Source: Neurospora intermedia (Eukaryota > Ascomycota > Sordariomycetes > Sordariales > Sordariaceae). Taken from it: a stretch of 64,000 bases of DNA. Within the stretch, counting starts at the first letter, position 1. Each line of letters starts with the position of its first letter. The notes below the pieces were generated by a model. It saw only the letters and a list, made by a program, of their open reading frames with translations, was not told the origin of the DNA and ran no database searches. The position numbers and the translations under genes were made by a program. Shown here in pieces: positions 1 to 12,938 of this stretch. Where the stretch lies: the NCBI GenBank assembly GCA_037102815.1, contig BTPP01000008.1, positions 2,170,001 through 2,234,000 on the forward strand. Reading direction: 5' to 3'.

Positions 1-3000
1 GAGGTTCCTGCTTCTCCCGTGAACGAGGCCGCGCCAGAGGATATTGAGGTCCAAAAATCGCCTTCGCCTGCTGAACTGGACGTTGATGAGATGCAGCACT
101 TGCATTCTAGTCAGATTCTTCCTCCACATATTCAGCGTGCGGATTCGACCTGGGGTGAGGCTGAGCTTGAGGTTGGACTTCCTGCCTCACCTTCGGCTGA
201 AACTGCACCCAAGGAGGATGAGCTTCCTGCTTCTCCTGTGAACAAGGCCATTCCTGAGACTATCGAAGTCCAACAATCGCCTTCGCCTACTAAGCTGGAT
301 GTTACCGAGCTTCAGCACTTGCATTCTAGTCAGATTATCCCGCCGGGTCTTCAACGTTCAACTTCCCCTGCAAAATTCTACGAAGAGGTGCAATCCCCGG
401 CTTCGCCAAAGGTTGTTGCCGAAGAGGTTGAGCCGGCTTCTCCTGTGAACGAGGCCGCGCCAGAGGATATTGAGGTCCAAAAATCACTTTCGCCTGCTGA
501 ACTGGACGTTGATGAGATGCAGCACTTACATTCGCGCCAGATTATTCCTCCGCATATCAAGCACACGGCTTCGCCTGAGACTGTTCCTGAGGTTGAAGTC
601 CCGCGCTCACCTTCGCCCGGAGCTGAACTGGACATTGATGAGATTCAGCACTTGCACTCGAGTCAAATTCTTCCTCCACACATTCAGCATGCGGATTCGA
701 CGTGGGGTGAGGTTGATCCTGAGGACGTTGATCTTCCGACTGCGCCTGTGGAGGAGATCGTATACGAAGAGGTTCCAACGCAGGCTTCGTCCAAGGTTGT
801 CTCTGAAGAGGTTGAGCATCCAACTTCAACTCCATCTTCGCCCAAGATCGCAGCCGAAGAAATGGACGTCCCGCGCTCACCTTCGCCTGTGAAGGACCTG
901 GATATTACCGAGCTTCAGCATCAGCATTCAACTCAGATCATTCCTCCCCATCTCCAAGGCTCCGTGTCACCTACAGCCCAGGCCCAGGCCGTTCCCGAAG
1001 AGATTGAGCTCCCTGCTTCGCCAATGGAAAATTTCACACCTGAGGAGGTTGAACTGCCACGTTCATCTTCACCAGTGGAGGCGAAATTGGATATCGCCGA
1101 GATGCAGCATGAACACTCGGCTCAGAGCCTTCCTCTGTACGTTCAACGTGCTGATTCAACTTGGGGTGAGGTTGATCCTGAGGACGTTGATCTGCCGACT
1201 GCGCCTCTTGAGAAGATCACACCCGCGGAGGTTGATCTTTCAGTATCGCCATCGCCCGTCAAAGATGAATTGGATGGTTCCGAGCTCCAGGCTGCTCCCG
1301 AAGACGTTGAGCTCCCAGCTTCTGAGCCTACCTCGCCCAAGATCACACCGGAAGAAACCGAGGTTCCACGCTCGCCGTCGCCTTTCGACGAGTCCAAGAT
1401 TACTGAGCTTCAACATCTGCATTCGGCCCAGATCATTCCCAGGAACATTCAATTCGCGGCTTCATCTTCCGGCTCGCCAAAGATCACTCCGGAGGAAGTT
1501 GAACTGCCTGCTTCACCTGCGGAGGAAGTGGACGTTGATGAACTTCAGCGATTCCACTCAAGCCAGATCATTCCTCCGCATATTGAGCGCTCCGCTTCGC
1601 CATCTGTTGATGAGGTTGTTCCTGAGAATGTTGAACTTCTGGGTTCCCCGCAGATTGTTCCAAATGCCGAGGAAGTGGAAGTTTCCGCTTTGTCTGAGCC
1701 TGAGTTTGACGCTGAGCCTAAGATTACACCTGAGGAGATTGAACTTCCAGTTTCGCCTGTGGAGCAAGTGGACATTGAGCAGCTGCAACATTTGCACTCG
1801 CGCCAGATCATCCCTCCGCATATCCAGCGTTCTGCCTCGCCTTCTCCTAACGCTGAACTTCTGGTCTCACCCAAGGTTACTCCTGAAGAGGTAGAGCTCC
1901 CAGCTTCTCCTGAACTCGTCCCTCAAGACATTGAGCTTCCAGCTTCGCCAATCGACGAGCCCGAACAAGCTGAACTTCCGATTCTTACTAAGGAATCCGA
2001 GGCCAGCGTTGATAAACAAGTCGATGATTTGGAGGAGGATGATGCTAGGAGTGCCGCTTTTGAACTCCCCGCCTCGCCTAAGATTGTCCCTAAAGAAGTC
2101 GAACTCCCACTTTCTCCCAAGACAGCCCCTGAAGAGGTAGAACTTCCCGCTTCTCCTGTGGCTGAGACCGAAGAACAGCCCACAACCGTCTCCGAGCCGT
2201 CCGAACGAAGCATCAATCTTGAAGCCGACATTGCCCCACAAGAAGAGATCGAGTCCCCGTTCTCTCCTGTGACAAAGCCCGAGGATATCCAGCTTCCCGC
2301 CTCCCCTGAAGTCGTCCCTGAAGATGTGGAACTTCCCCTGTCTCCTATCGTTGAGTTGGAACGTCAGCTTCCCATTGAGCCTGTCAATCTTGAGCTCCCA
2401 TCTTCGCCCAAGCCTAAGCCCGAGGACCTTGAGCTACCTCCTTCGCCTGAGATTGTTCCCGAAGAGGTAGAGCTTCCCGCTTCTCCCGTGGCAGAGTTGG
2501 CAGATGAACAGTTGCCAGTCGAGCCTGAGACATCTGCGCGGGCCGTCGAAGTTTCCGAGGAAGATGCCGAACTCCCGTCTACGCCAGTTGTCAAGCCTGA
2601 GGACTTGGAGATTCCTGCTTCTCCTGAGGTGCTTGCTCAAGATGTAGAACTTCCTCCTTCGCCTGTCACCTTACCCGAAGACGTGGAACTTCCGCCTTCT
2701 CCGGCAGATGACTTGGAACGTGAGCAGCTTCCGGTTAAGCCTGTCGATCTTTCCAACGTTCAAGAGCAGCAAGGTGAAGAGCAGCTTGACAAGGACACTG
2801 CTCCCGAAGGTTCGCCCGTCCTTCTACCCAAAGAGGTGGAGCTTCCGACTTCACCTGCGACAGAATCCGAGCCAGAATCAATTGAGCCTATCCGACAGAG
2901 CTTCGACTCGGACCTCTACTACGATGCTGTTGACAGCAAGGGCAAACAACCCGCAACCGGTGCTGAGGAACTAACACAACAGGGCGATGCTGCAAAGATG

Positions 3001-6000
3001 AGTTCGGCACAGAAATGGGAGATGGTCGACAATGTCGACGATGTTGATGATCTTGATTCTATTGACGGTGCCGATTCAGAGATTTCGGAGAACGGCCTAC
3101 TCACCGAGGTCCCAACAAGTAAGCAACCGAACCAACCAAAACCAACCCGAGAACGGGAAGAGGTGGCTGCTGCGATCGAGCGATCGGAAGATGATGCCCC
3201 CATCATACCTCGAGACCCTTCAAGTACTACTACTACTGGCGACGGACATCATGCTGACATTCTCAGCCGCGAAGCAGAAGACAATGTGGACCTTCGTCGG
3301 TCAGCTGGTGGGTCGCCAGTTCCAACTTCCACGTCGATAGCAGCAGCCGCCGCCGCAGCAGGAGCAGCAGCACTCGCTGCGGCCACCGTGAATGAGCTCC
3401 TTACGACAACAACAACAACCAACGACGATGAACCGGAACTGAGAGAGACCGTTGAGGTCCACCCTGCCGTCAAGGGCGCCATCAATAGAGGCTTCGATGA
3501 GTACGATTATGCTACTGCCCTATCTCCCACCACGGTCGGCCTCGGTCTCATTGAGGACGCCCCCATGGATCTTTACCCTACGGATGGGCCCTCTCCCAAG
3601 CTTCTCTCCGCTTCCACCTTCCCTCTCGAGGAAATTGGAGACGATGACGGCGATTACTTCAATAACGTCGAGTTGCCCGAGGGTGCTATTTTCGAAGAAC
3701 TTCCTTCCGAGGCGGAGGAGGCTGCTCACGAGCACGCCAGACACTTCACTCATGACCCGCCCTCTGAGCCTGAGGAGCATGAAGTCAAGAAACCTCGGAA
3801 GTCAATCGATGAAACGCAAGGCTTTGAGACACTGTTCGCTCCCCGCACGCCCATGCCATATGCCTCAACAAGGGAGACACAAGTCAAAGAACCTCCCAAG
3901 CCCGCTGCCCCGTCTCCGTCTACCGAACAGACGCGCCAACCCCCCAAGCAGGCAGAGCCAGTCAGGCACAAGCGCATCAGGTCCACCGAGCCAGCACGCC
4001 TCAGCAACGAAGCCCTCGCAGCATCCCTCTCGCCACGCGCCAAATCCTCATCAGTTAGAAACTCGTGGCCAAGTTTTACTACTGCTGGAAAAGCCAAAGC
4101 GCTCGCCGCTTCCTTCCTCGAGTCTTCTTCTGTCAACCGTGGTTCTTCCCCTGTTACGCCCCGCTTCCCGCCATCGGCGTCCATGCACCAGCAGCAGCAA
4201 CCGCCAGTCTCAGTTCTGCTCAAAGAACAAACCCAGCGCCAGTCCCGCGAACTAGCAGCCAATTATCTCGAGACGTTCGCAGACGACCGCAAAGTCCGAT
4301 CCAAATCCCGACCGCGTCAGCCATCTTTTTTTGGTGGACATCCGGAACCCAACAGGGTGCCGGTGCCAGTTGATTTGGATTCGTTGGGAGAGACTATCGT
4401 TCCTGAGAAAGAAGGGCTGGCTCGTTCTCCCTCTGTCAGCTCGGTAGACTCCATGGGGTCGCCAACGGGTCAGGGACAGGTACAGGACCAGTCTATGGCT
4501 TTGGAGATGGCTGTTTCGTACCTGGATGATGAAGGAGAGGACGTCGGTGCCGTTCCGATGGTAGTTACACCTGGCGTGGGAATGGAAATTACGCCTAGCC
4601 CGGAGAGTTCGCCTGGGTTGCAGCCGGAGGAGGAGGAAAAACCAAGGGATCGTGAGGCTGAAGTAAAGGTTGCGCAAGAGCCGGAGCCGGAGCCGGAGCC
4701 TGAACCTGAATCGGAGCCGGCAGCAGAAGATGATGAACATGATGCTTCTCCCGAGTGGGGACGAGGAATGTCGCTGCCTAGTGTGGAAATCCAGCCCGCT
4801 ACTCCTAGGGCTGTACCCGAAGAAGAGGAGGAAGAGGTTGAGTCTTTGTTTGACATTCCTGTGCAACCCAATGTGCATGCGCATGAGGTTGAGACTCTGT
4901 CGACGGTGATGGAGGAGTCGGAGCCTACCGATGAGGAGGAACCTACGTTGGCGCCTTCGCAAACTCATGAGGCGCCTGTTATTGACAAGTCTGAACATGA
5001 TGAGCGCGCCCCTTCACCTGAACAACTCCCTGAGGAAGCTCAAGACGGTCCGTCGGTTGAGATTGACGTTGATGAGCTCCAGCGGTTACATTCACGACAA
5101 GTCATCCCGCCCAACCTACAACGTCATGTCCCATCATCGCCCAAGATTGCACCTGAAGAGGTTGAGCTCCCTTCTTCGCCTGCACTTCACGAGGAACCTC
5201 AACATGCTCCAGCGGATATCGACATTGTTGAGCTCCAGCGGTTGCATTCAGGACAAATCCTTCCGCCTAACCTACATCGTTATATTGCTGAGATTCAGCG
5301 GTTGCATCCACAACAAGTCGTTACGCGCAACCTACAACGTCAAGTCCCGTCATCGCCTATAATCAAGCCTGAAGAGGTTGGGCTCCCATCTTCGCCTGAG
5401 CTTCACAAAGAATCTCAAGATACTCCAGCGGATATCGACATTGTTGGGCTCCAGCAGTTACACTCAAGGCAAATCATTCCGCCTAATCTTCAGCGCCAGG
5501 ACTCTCCCCCTCCTCAAGTCAAGCCCGAAGAGGTTGAACTCCCTTCCTCGCCTGAAATCCTCGGGGAGTCACGAGATACTCCAGCGGATATCAACATCAC
5601 TGAGCTCCAGCAGTTACACTCAAGACAAATCCTTCCGCCTAACCTACAACGTCATCTTGCTGAGCTCCAGCGGTTACATTCAAGACAAATCCTTCCGCCT
5701 AACCTAGAACGTTATATTGCTGAGCTCCAGCGGTTGCATTCAAGACAAATCATCCCGCCCAGTCTACCACGTCAGGCCTCACCTTCGCCTCCTCCCCAAG
5801 TCAAGCCCGAAGAGGTTGAGCTCCCAGCTTCACCCGCACTTCACGAGGAACCTCAAGATACTCCAGCGGATATCGATACTACTGAGCTCCAGCAAGTGCA
5901 TTCAGGACAAATCCTTCCGCCTAACCTACAACGTTATATTGCTGAGATCCAGCGGTTGCATTCGCGACAGGTTCTCCCGCCCAGTCCACAGCGCCAGGCA

Positions 6001-9000
6001 TCACCCTCGCTTCCTCCCCACATCAAGCCCGAAGAGATCGAGCTCCCTTCCTCGCCTGCTCTGAAGCCAGAGGACGTGGAGCTTCCTATTTCCCCAGTGA
6101 TGGAATCCGTCCCTGTTGCCGCTATGGGCTTGGTAGCCGCTGGACTTACGCTTGCTTCAGAGGTTTCGAAGGACAACAAAGATTATTCTGATAAGGAGGA
6201 GGAGGATGAGCACGATTCCGCACCTGCTCCTCTACAACCAGTCGAAGATCACAACAGCAGCAGACATGTGGATGACGAGTTCGAGGACTTTTACCGTCCT
6301 GTCACGCCAAAGGTGTACCCTGAGGAGATTGAACTCCCTGTTTCTCCTGAGATTATCAAGCCCCAGGATATCGAGTTGCCTGTCTCGCCTCGGATTATTC
6401 CTGAGGAGGTTGAGCTTCCTGCTTCGCCTGTGAATGAACCTGAAGACTTGCAAGTTGCCTCTGGTTCTGAGTCCGAGGCGGAGGAGCAAGAGATGACGAC
6501 GCCGAGTGTTGAAGCTCATGTTGCAAAGCCCGAGGAGGTTGAAGTACCTTTACCTCCTGCAATTGTACCTGAGCACACTGAACTTCCTTCTTCACCTCAG
6601 ATTGTTCCTGAGGAGATTGGGCTTCCTTCCTCGCCTGCCAACGAACCCGAAAATGCAGAGCTCTCCTCTGACTCTAACTCCGAGGCGGACGAAGACAGTA
6701 CGCCAATCGTCGAAGCTCGTGCCACAAAGCCCGAGGAAGTTGAACTCCCTTCATCTCCTGTCATTGAATCCAGGAATATTCAGCTTCCGTCTTCGCCTGT
6801 CAATGAACCTGAGGACGCGGAAGTTGCCTCTGACTCTGATTCCGAGGTGGAGGAAGACACGCCAATTGTTGAAGCTCATGTCACAAAGCCCGAGGAGGTT
6901 GAACTGCCTTCTTCACCCCAACTCGTACCTGCGCACATTGAGCTTCCGTCTTCGCCTGTCAACGAACCCGAGGATGCCGAGCTCGCCTCTGACTCTGATT
7001 CTAGCTCCGAGGCGGATGCCACAAAGCCCCAGGAAATTGAACTACCATCATCTCCCGCAATGGTACCTGAGGAGATCGAACTTCCAGCTTCCCCTACCGT
7101 CCAGCCCGAACAAATCGAAGTCCCGTCTACACCCCAGCCTGAACATGAGCATGAGTTCCACTCTGAGCCTGAGCAAGAAAGGACAATCGACCCTCTACTC
7201 GATTCGGAAGCGGAATATGAAGACGAAGAAGAAGACGACGACTACGACCCGCTAGCCGACCTTCTCCCCTCTCCGGACATGAGTCCCCAACAGCACCACG
7301 AGCGCTACGAGCGGGAACTTCCACATCCGCATCCACTCATGATGCACCCCGTCGACTACTCAGCCCCTCAACAATACGGGTACGAAGAATCCGAGGAGGT
7401 TCATACTCCAGTGTATACTGAACCGGTCGAGTTTTGGCATTCGCCCGAGTTGAGGTACCACTGCTCACCGGAGCTCAGGTCAGCGGATCAAGTGTTTGCG
7501 TCTTTCCCCGAGGTCAATCCCGAGGATGTGCAGCTACCTGCATCGCCTGATCATGGTGCGGAGGAGGAGGAGGAGGAAGAGGATGGTGGATTGTCTCGTG
7601 ACGTCCCAGACGACAACGACGAATGGGAGAGCGAAAGCGGAAGCGAAAGCGAAAGTGAGGATTATGATCGTGATGATGGTAAGCAGTGCTTTTTTTGATG
7701 TTTCAGACAGACAGGGGATATTGGAACATGTTGCTAATTTTCATCTAAATGCAGAACATCAAGTTCACCAAGCACAAAGCGTCGCAATTGTGGCCGGCAC
7801 CGTTGCCGTGCTTGGCGGCGCTGCGCTCGTCGCGAATAGTTTGAAGAAAGAAGAGAGAGCGGAGGAACAGACTGATAGTGAAAAAGATGAAGAACGTGAG
7901 GAGACAGACAGTGAGGATGATGAAGAGAAGGATAGAAGTGAGGATGAGGACGACCAAATTAAACCCGTCGCGGTCACGCGGAGTGATGACAAGCGAAAGG
8001 ACAGTGAGGATGAAGAATCGGACGGAGAGCCTGGTGAGAGGGATGGACGGTCTGGAGATGACCTTGAAGATGAAGAAGCAGGTGAAGAGGACGCAGAGGA
8101 TGTCCATGGTGGGGACGACGAGGATCTTCCCGAACCAATTCTCGACCGCCAAGATTCCGAGACCGTTCCCAAGGCCATCAGAGAAGGAGCACCGATGCCG
8201 TGGGCAATGAAGAGCAATCGTCGGGAAGATTCTAGCTCCCCTCCCCCGGTTGAGCAACGCAGGTTTTCCTTCCCTGACGACATTGCGGAAGAGGAAGCAT
8301 TTACCGTCAGTCGCTCGAACACGGCGATTGAAGGTGGTGGTGACACGAAGCATGGGGAAGGTCCGGCAGGCAGTCACGCGACATCGGATCAAAGTCATCA
8401 ACATCAACAAACGCCCAGCGCGCCCATGTCCACCATCTCAGACTATGCGCATTCCTACAACAGCCTACCGACATTGCAAGAGGAAGACTGGGCCACGGAT
8501 GACGACAGGAACAGGCACGACAAGGACGGCGATTCACCCGTCAACAAAGCCAATATCACGGGACTCTTCAGATACGGAACTCCCATCATGGATGGCAACC
8601 GTGATAGTACTTTTACCGTGGCGGCCCGGGGCTCACCGCAAATGTCCCGATACGCAGTGTTCAACGAGCAGTATCATCAACAGCAACTTGAACGACAAGC
8701 TCAAATCCAGGAGGAGGATCTGCGAGAGAGAGGGGTTGATCTACGGGATTTTGCCAATAGCCCATCTGCCGGCAGTGATCGGACCGAGACTGGCCCTTCG
8801 TCTCCTCTAAAAACTGCCGAGACTCCCAAGGTGCAGGAACCAGCGCCTGAGAGCCTCAAGGACAATGTGGAAGTCGTCAAGGAGCAGCATTCTAGCGAGA
8901 AGGCAAGGAAAGAAACACCGCAAGACAAGCCTGAGCAGCACATTCCCAAAACCTTGCCAGGCCTGGGAGTGGCGCTGAGGCCAACAGGCGCTTTGCGGAG

Positions 9001-11363
9001 CGTCTCGGACATCAGCAAGCAGCTGCAATCAGCACTTTCAGGCCAATCACCATCACCGATTGCCCGGCCAATCCCTTCGAATACTGGTGTTGCACGACTG
9101 CGCACTCCCGAACCACTGAGTGCCACCAACAATAACAACAACCTCAATTTGCGGCCTGACAGTCCAGGCAGCAGCACCATCAGCATCAGCAGCACCAGCC
9201 GGTCTCACACAAGCACTCCCCCGCTCAGGCGGATGGACAAGCGAGCCACTGGCAACCTGCGCTCCCTCTCCTTTGGCAGCCAACAGGATGCCGCCGCCAA
9301 GTCGGCATTCCTTGGTACACTTGCAGACGGCGATCCTGAAGGGCCAGGTTCCAGAAGCAGCATTGGTGGCCCTGTCAGCCCAACAACCCCCTCGCGTGCT
9401 CAACCCCCCCGGCCTCGCAGTGACACATCGGGATCGTCGCCGACGGCTGCCCCTGCTGCCCCCCACCAAAGCCAGGCCCCAGCCACCCCTAGTCCTCCCC
9501 GGCCCAACACTAGCAGGGCCACCAGCGCTAACAGCCTAGTCCCTGGTGCAGCTGCCCCTGCCCTGGCATTGGGCACCACCAGCCCTGTTGCCGATGGTGG
9601 TGGTGACGACAACACCAACAACAACAACCTCGTCGACAAGGACAAGAGCAAAGACAAGCAGCAGCAGCAGCACAAACAAGCTGTGACAACGCCCCGGGCT
9701 CTTTCTGTCGCATCTGCCACGCCCGTCGCCAATGAAGGCCGCACCCGATCTAAGGGGTCAATGGATGTGCCCGACGTTTATGTAAGTGTTTTGTCCCTCA
9801 TCATTGAAAACTGCTGTGTGAAAAGCATCGCTGACACAACAATTGCTCCAACAGGATGGCTTAGGCGAAGGTCGCCTGGGATCCCCGCGATCACCTGCCC
9901 GCCCGCCCAGCTTGCGCAAACGACACAGTGCCCAGCTCATCGACCTGGAAGCCAAACTTGCCCAGTTGATGGCCGAGAATGCCGCGCTGCAAAAAGCCAA
10001 GAATGACGCCGAAGCCGAACTGTCCCAACGCAATGCCGACCTGGCCAGCATCCTTGCCGACAAGAATGTCGAGATTGAGAACCTCCAGCGGGAAATCCAA
10101 GAAACCCAAGAAACCTGCAACCGACTCGAGGAGACATACGAGGGCCTCAAGACTTCCACCTCGGCCATCGCTGTCAAGCACAACGAGACGGTGCGCGCTC
10201 TCGAAGAACAAGTCAAGAAAGCCGCCGAGGAACTCGCCGCCGCTCAAGGCAATCACGAACAGGAATACACCAAGGCCATTGCAGAGAAGGATGCCCAGAT
10301 CGCCCACCTCCGCGCCCAATTGAATGCCCAAACCGCCCAGATCCGCGAGCTGCAGGAGCAAATCGAAAGCCAACAAATTGCCCGGTCACCGGAACCCACG
10401 GCAACAGACGACTTCCTCGACCTCCACGACGTCGACTACTTCGACCAGCGCCTGTCCCAGCTTTGCGCCCACGTCCAGCAATGGGTCCTCCGCTTCTCCA
10501 AGTTCAGCGACATGCGCCACTGCCGACTGACCTCGGAGATCAACGATGAAAAACTCATTGACCGGCTCGACAACGCCGTCCTCGACGGCTCCGACGTCGA
10601 CGTCTACCTGGCCGATCGCGTGCGCCGCCGCGACGTTCTCATGTCCATGACCATGACCATGATCTACGAATTCGTCTTCACCCGCTTCTTGTTCGGTATG
10701 GACCGCGACCAGCGCCAGCGCCTCAAGTACCTCGAGAAACAACTGTCGGAGACCGGTCCTGTGCATGCCGTCCGCCAATGGCGCGCCGTCACTTTGACGT
10801 TGCTCAGCCAAAGACGCAACTACAAAAGTCAACGGGACCGCGACACGGAAGCAGTCGTCCAAGCTATTCTCGACGCATTGGATAAGATCCTCCCGCCTCC
10901 TTCGGACAAGGAAAAAGTCATTTTGGACCAACTGCGCCGTGTGGTGCGGGAAGCAGTCAAGCTCTCCATTGAAATGCGAACCCAGCGCGCAGAGTATATC
11001 ATGCTGCCTCCTCTACAGCCGGAGTACGACGAGAGCGGGGAGTTGGTTGAGACAGTCAGCTTCAATGCCGCGCTGATGAATGAGAGGTCAGGGGACGTGG
11101 ATGTGCCGAGCCCCGAAGAGCTGGAGAGGCAGAGGGCTACGGTTCGAGTGGTGCTGTTCCCGCTGGTGATTAGAAAGGGGGATGATTGGGGGAGGGGAGA
11201 TGACGAGGTGGTGGTTTGTCCGGCGCAGGTGTTGGTGCAGAGGCCGAGGAAGCAGAGGAGTGCTGCTGGTGGGAGGGTTGTTAGTGGTCAGAAGGCGCGG
11301 GAGCCGGTGGCGCAGGGGATGAAGGGGGATGAGATGATGGGTGGGATGGGGAGTCAGGTCTGA
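1..11363 (+). CDS. Giant acidic repeat protein, Leashin/involucrin-repeat-like, 5' end missing
   Basis: Exons are 1..7678, 7755..9781 and 9855..11363 (3737 residues visible); the frame is open at the left edge, so the gene starts outside. Both introns have GTAAG donors. Retaining the first would stop translation within six codons. Exon 1 is two interleaved repeat families: about 18 copies of an [EL]QxLHSxQIIPPxxQR motif and dozens of PEEVELPASP units. Exon 2 is acidic, then Ser/Pro/Asn-rich. Exon 3 has a heptad coiled coil (about nt 9930-10385) followed by a compact helical C-terminal domain with many Arg/Asp (about nt 10400-11060). Very large size, repeats and C-terminal coiled coil match what is known of Pezizomycotina 'involucrin repeat' proteins, which include Leashin, the cortical tether of Woronin bodies; in Neurospora the locus is split into lah-1 and lah-2, and this would be lah-2. 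That name is inference; a different giant repeat protein is possible. The exon structure is much firmer than the name. Confidence 0.8.
85..1830 (+). repeat. Protein-level motif array 1 (nine HLHSxQIIPP units)
   Basis: Nine copies of a roughly 17-residue unit of the form [DT]E[LM]QHLHS[SR]QI[IL]PPHIQR, spaced irregularly and separated by PEEVELPASP-type decapeptides. The His-Ser-x-Gln core and the Pro-Pro pair are the best kept positions; copy six (near nt 1100-1150) is the most diverged. At DNA level the copies differ at many third positions, so this array is older than array 2. Confidence 0.9.
5071..5994 (+). repeat. Protein-level motif array 2 (nine LHSRQIIPPNLQR units)
   Basis: Nine more copies of the same unit, with Asn instead of His after the Pro-Pro pair and Arg or Gln after the first Gln (ELQRLHSRQILPPNLQR). 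Copies near nt 5590-5760 follow each other directly with a period of about 60 bases and are almost identical in DNA sequence, which points to recent tandem duplication and probable copy-number variation between strains. Confidence 0.9.
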
Positions 11364-12080
11364 GTTTGATGGATGGGATGTAAAAGATGGATACAATGAT
11401 GGAGGAGGAGGAGGAAGGGAGGAGAGAGAGACAGGAAAGAAAGAAAGAAGGAAGGAAGGAAAGAAGGGAGGAGAGAAGGAAAACGTGACGATGAGATGAC
11501 CTAAAAAGAATCTTCCTACTTACTTGGTAAATTCCTGTCTTGTCGTTGCTGTTTAGTCTTGCTTTGTTACATTGTTTTCAGTTAGTAGTTACTCGGTCGA
11601 TGGTCTTTGGAGTTGGCAGGCGCAAATCTGACTTTGCTTTGCTTTGCTTTGTTTCATCTTGAATTCGGTCATGATATGTCGTTCTCGTCTGTCCGGTTTC
11701 TGATTTTGGATCTTCGCTTCTTGTGTGGACATGGATAAAGGATAGACCTACGAATATGCATGAACCTGCTTTTCGTTCGTTATCTTTCCGCCATCACTTG
11801 TCTACCTCAAGTGTGGTGGTTCTTGACGTAGTGAAGCTGTTGAGGACTGCGTACACTAGGTAATGATGAGGAGGTTATGATAGTGTTATGATCAATGACT
11901 TTTCACGCAATATAAGTAAAGTTAGTACTTTGGTATAATTCCTTCCCTGACTACGAGCTACCTACCCTCTCCCCTTAACTTCCTCCACACACACATACCT
12001 ACTTACATTCACTCTCCAAGTCTCTTTGTAGCCAACGCTTTTTCTTTTTCTTTTTCTTTTCCTTTTTCCTTTTTTTCTTT

Positions 12081-12111
<31 letters not shown>

Positions 12112-12933
12112 CTTCTTCTTTTTTTTTTTGTTTCTTTTTGGATCAAATGCCTATTGAATAAAATCCTCTATCTACCTATTCGTTATTATACAACACAGCA
12201 TAACATACCTAACAAGCAACATACTCAACAAGCGACATAACATACCTAACAAGCAAATCCATCTATCTATCTGACCGTCCGTCTCGGCTCAGTGAGGTAG
12301 ATAGGTAAATAGCCAAGCAGAGCGTTTCATACATACCAGTTCATCGATTCCGTTAGCAGTTCATCGATTCCGTCGAGAGTCTAGTCTATGGTAAGGAAGT
12401 GGCTGGGATGAAACCTGGCTGGAGTGAATCTGGTTGTCGTCTCAGCGTCGGACAACCTTGGGATCCCTGATCGATCCCTCTTCCTTGTTTTCTTTCTCTT
12501 TTTTTTTCTGGTCTCATTTTTCTTGTATTCTAATATAACTTGCTTCTCATATGACTTCCTCCTCTCTTTCCTTCTCATATGTATGTCTTCATGTTTCTCT
12601 AAACCGTATCTTCCCAATTGAGAAGATAGGTTTCATGTTAGTCGATTACCTATAAAAGCAAGCATGACATGACTCGTTTACTTTTCTTGGTCTTTAAGAG
12701 AGAGGTGAGGTGAGGAGAAGAGGAGAAGAGGAGAAGAGGAGAAGAGGAGAAGAGGAGAAGAGAAGTGAGAAAATGGGGGAGAGGGGGAGAGGGGGGGATA
12801 AAGAGAACTTGAGAGACACAATAAATACCAGTTGTCGTACCCTACTACTTTGGTCTTCACATACCTCAACACCCCTTATCCACAGCAACCACTAAACAGC
12901 AACCACTAAACAGCAACCACTAAACAGCAACCA
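11364..12933. other. Intergenic, convergent 3' ends; no gene seen
   Basis: Lies between the stop of the giant repeat gene and the stop of the minus-strand gene at 12934, so it should hold both 3' untranslated regions. Visible content is low complexity: a polypurine stretch (about 11400-11483), a T/C-rich tract ending in a long T run (about 12045-12135), a repeated AACATACCTAACAAGCAA segment (about 12200-12260) and a GAGGAGAA-type purine repeat (about 12705-12770). Short open frames here have no coding character. Confidence 0.7.
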
Positions 12934-12938
12934 CTAAA
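12883..12938. repeat. Four-copy 14-bp tandem repeat touching a stop codon
   Basis: Four perfect copies of CAGCAACCACTAAA, followed by a partial fifth. The last full copy overlaps the TAG stop (12934-12936) of the minus-strand gene, so the array forms the start of that gene's 3' untranslated region. Confidence 0.95.

Noticed and set aside
7745-8410. Frames of 193-221 codons antisense to the giant repeat gene
   Set aside because: They are Ser- or Leu-rich mirrors of Glu/Asp codons on the other strand and lack any start or splice logic.
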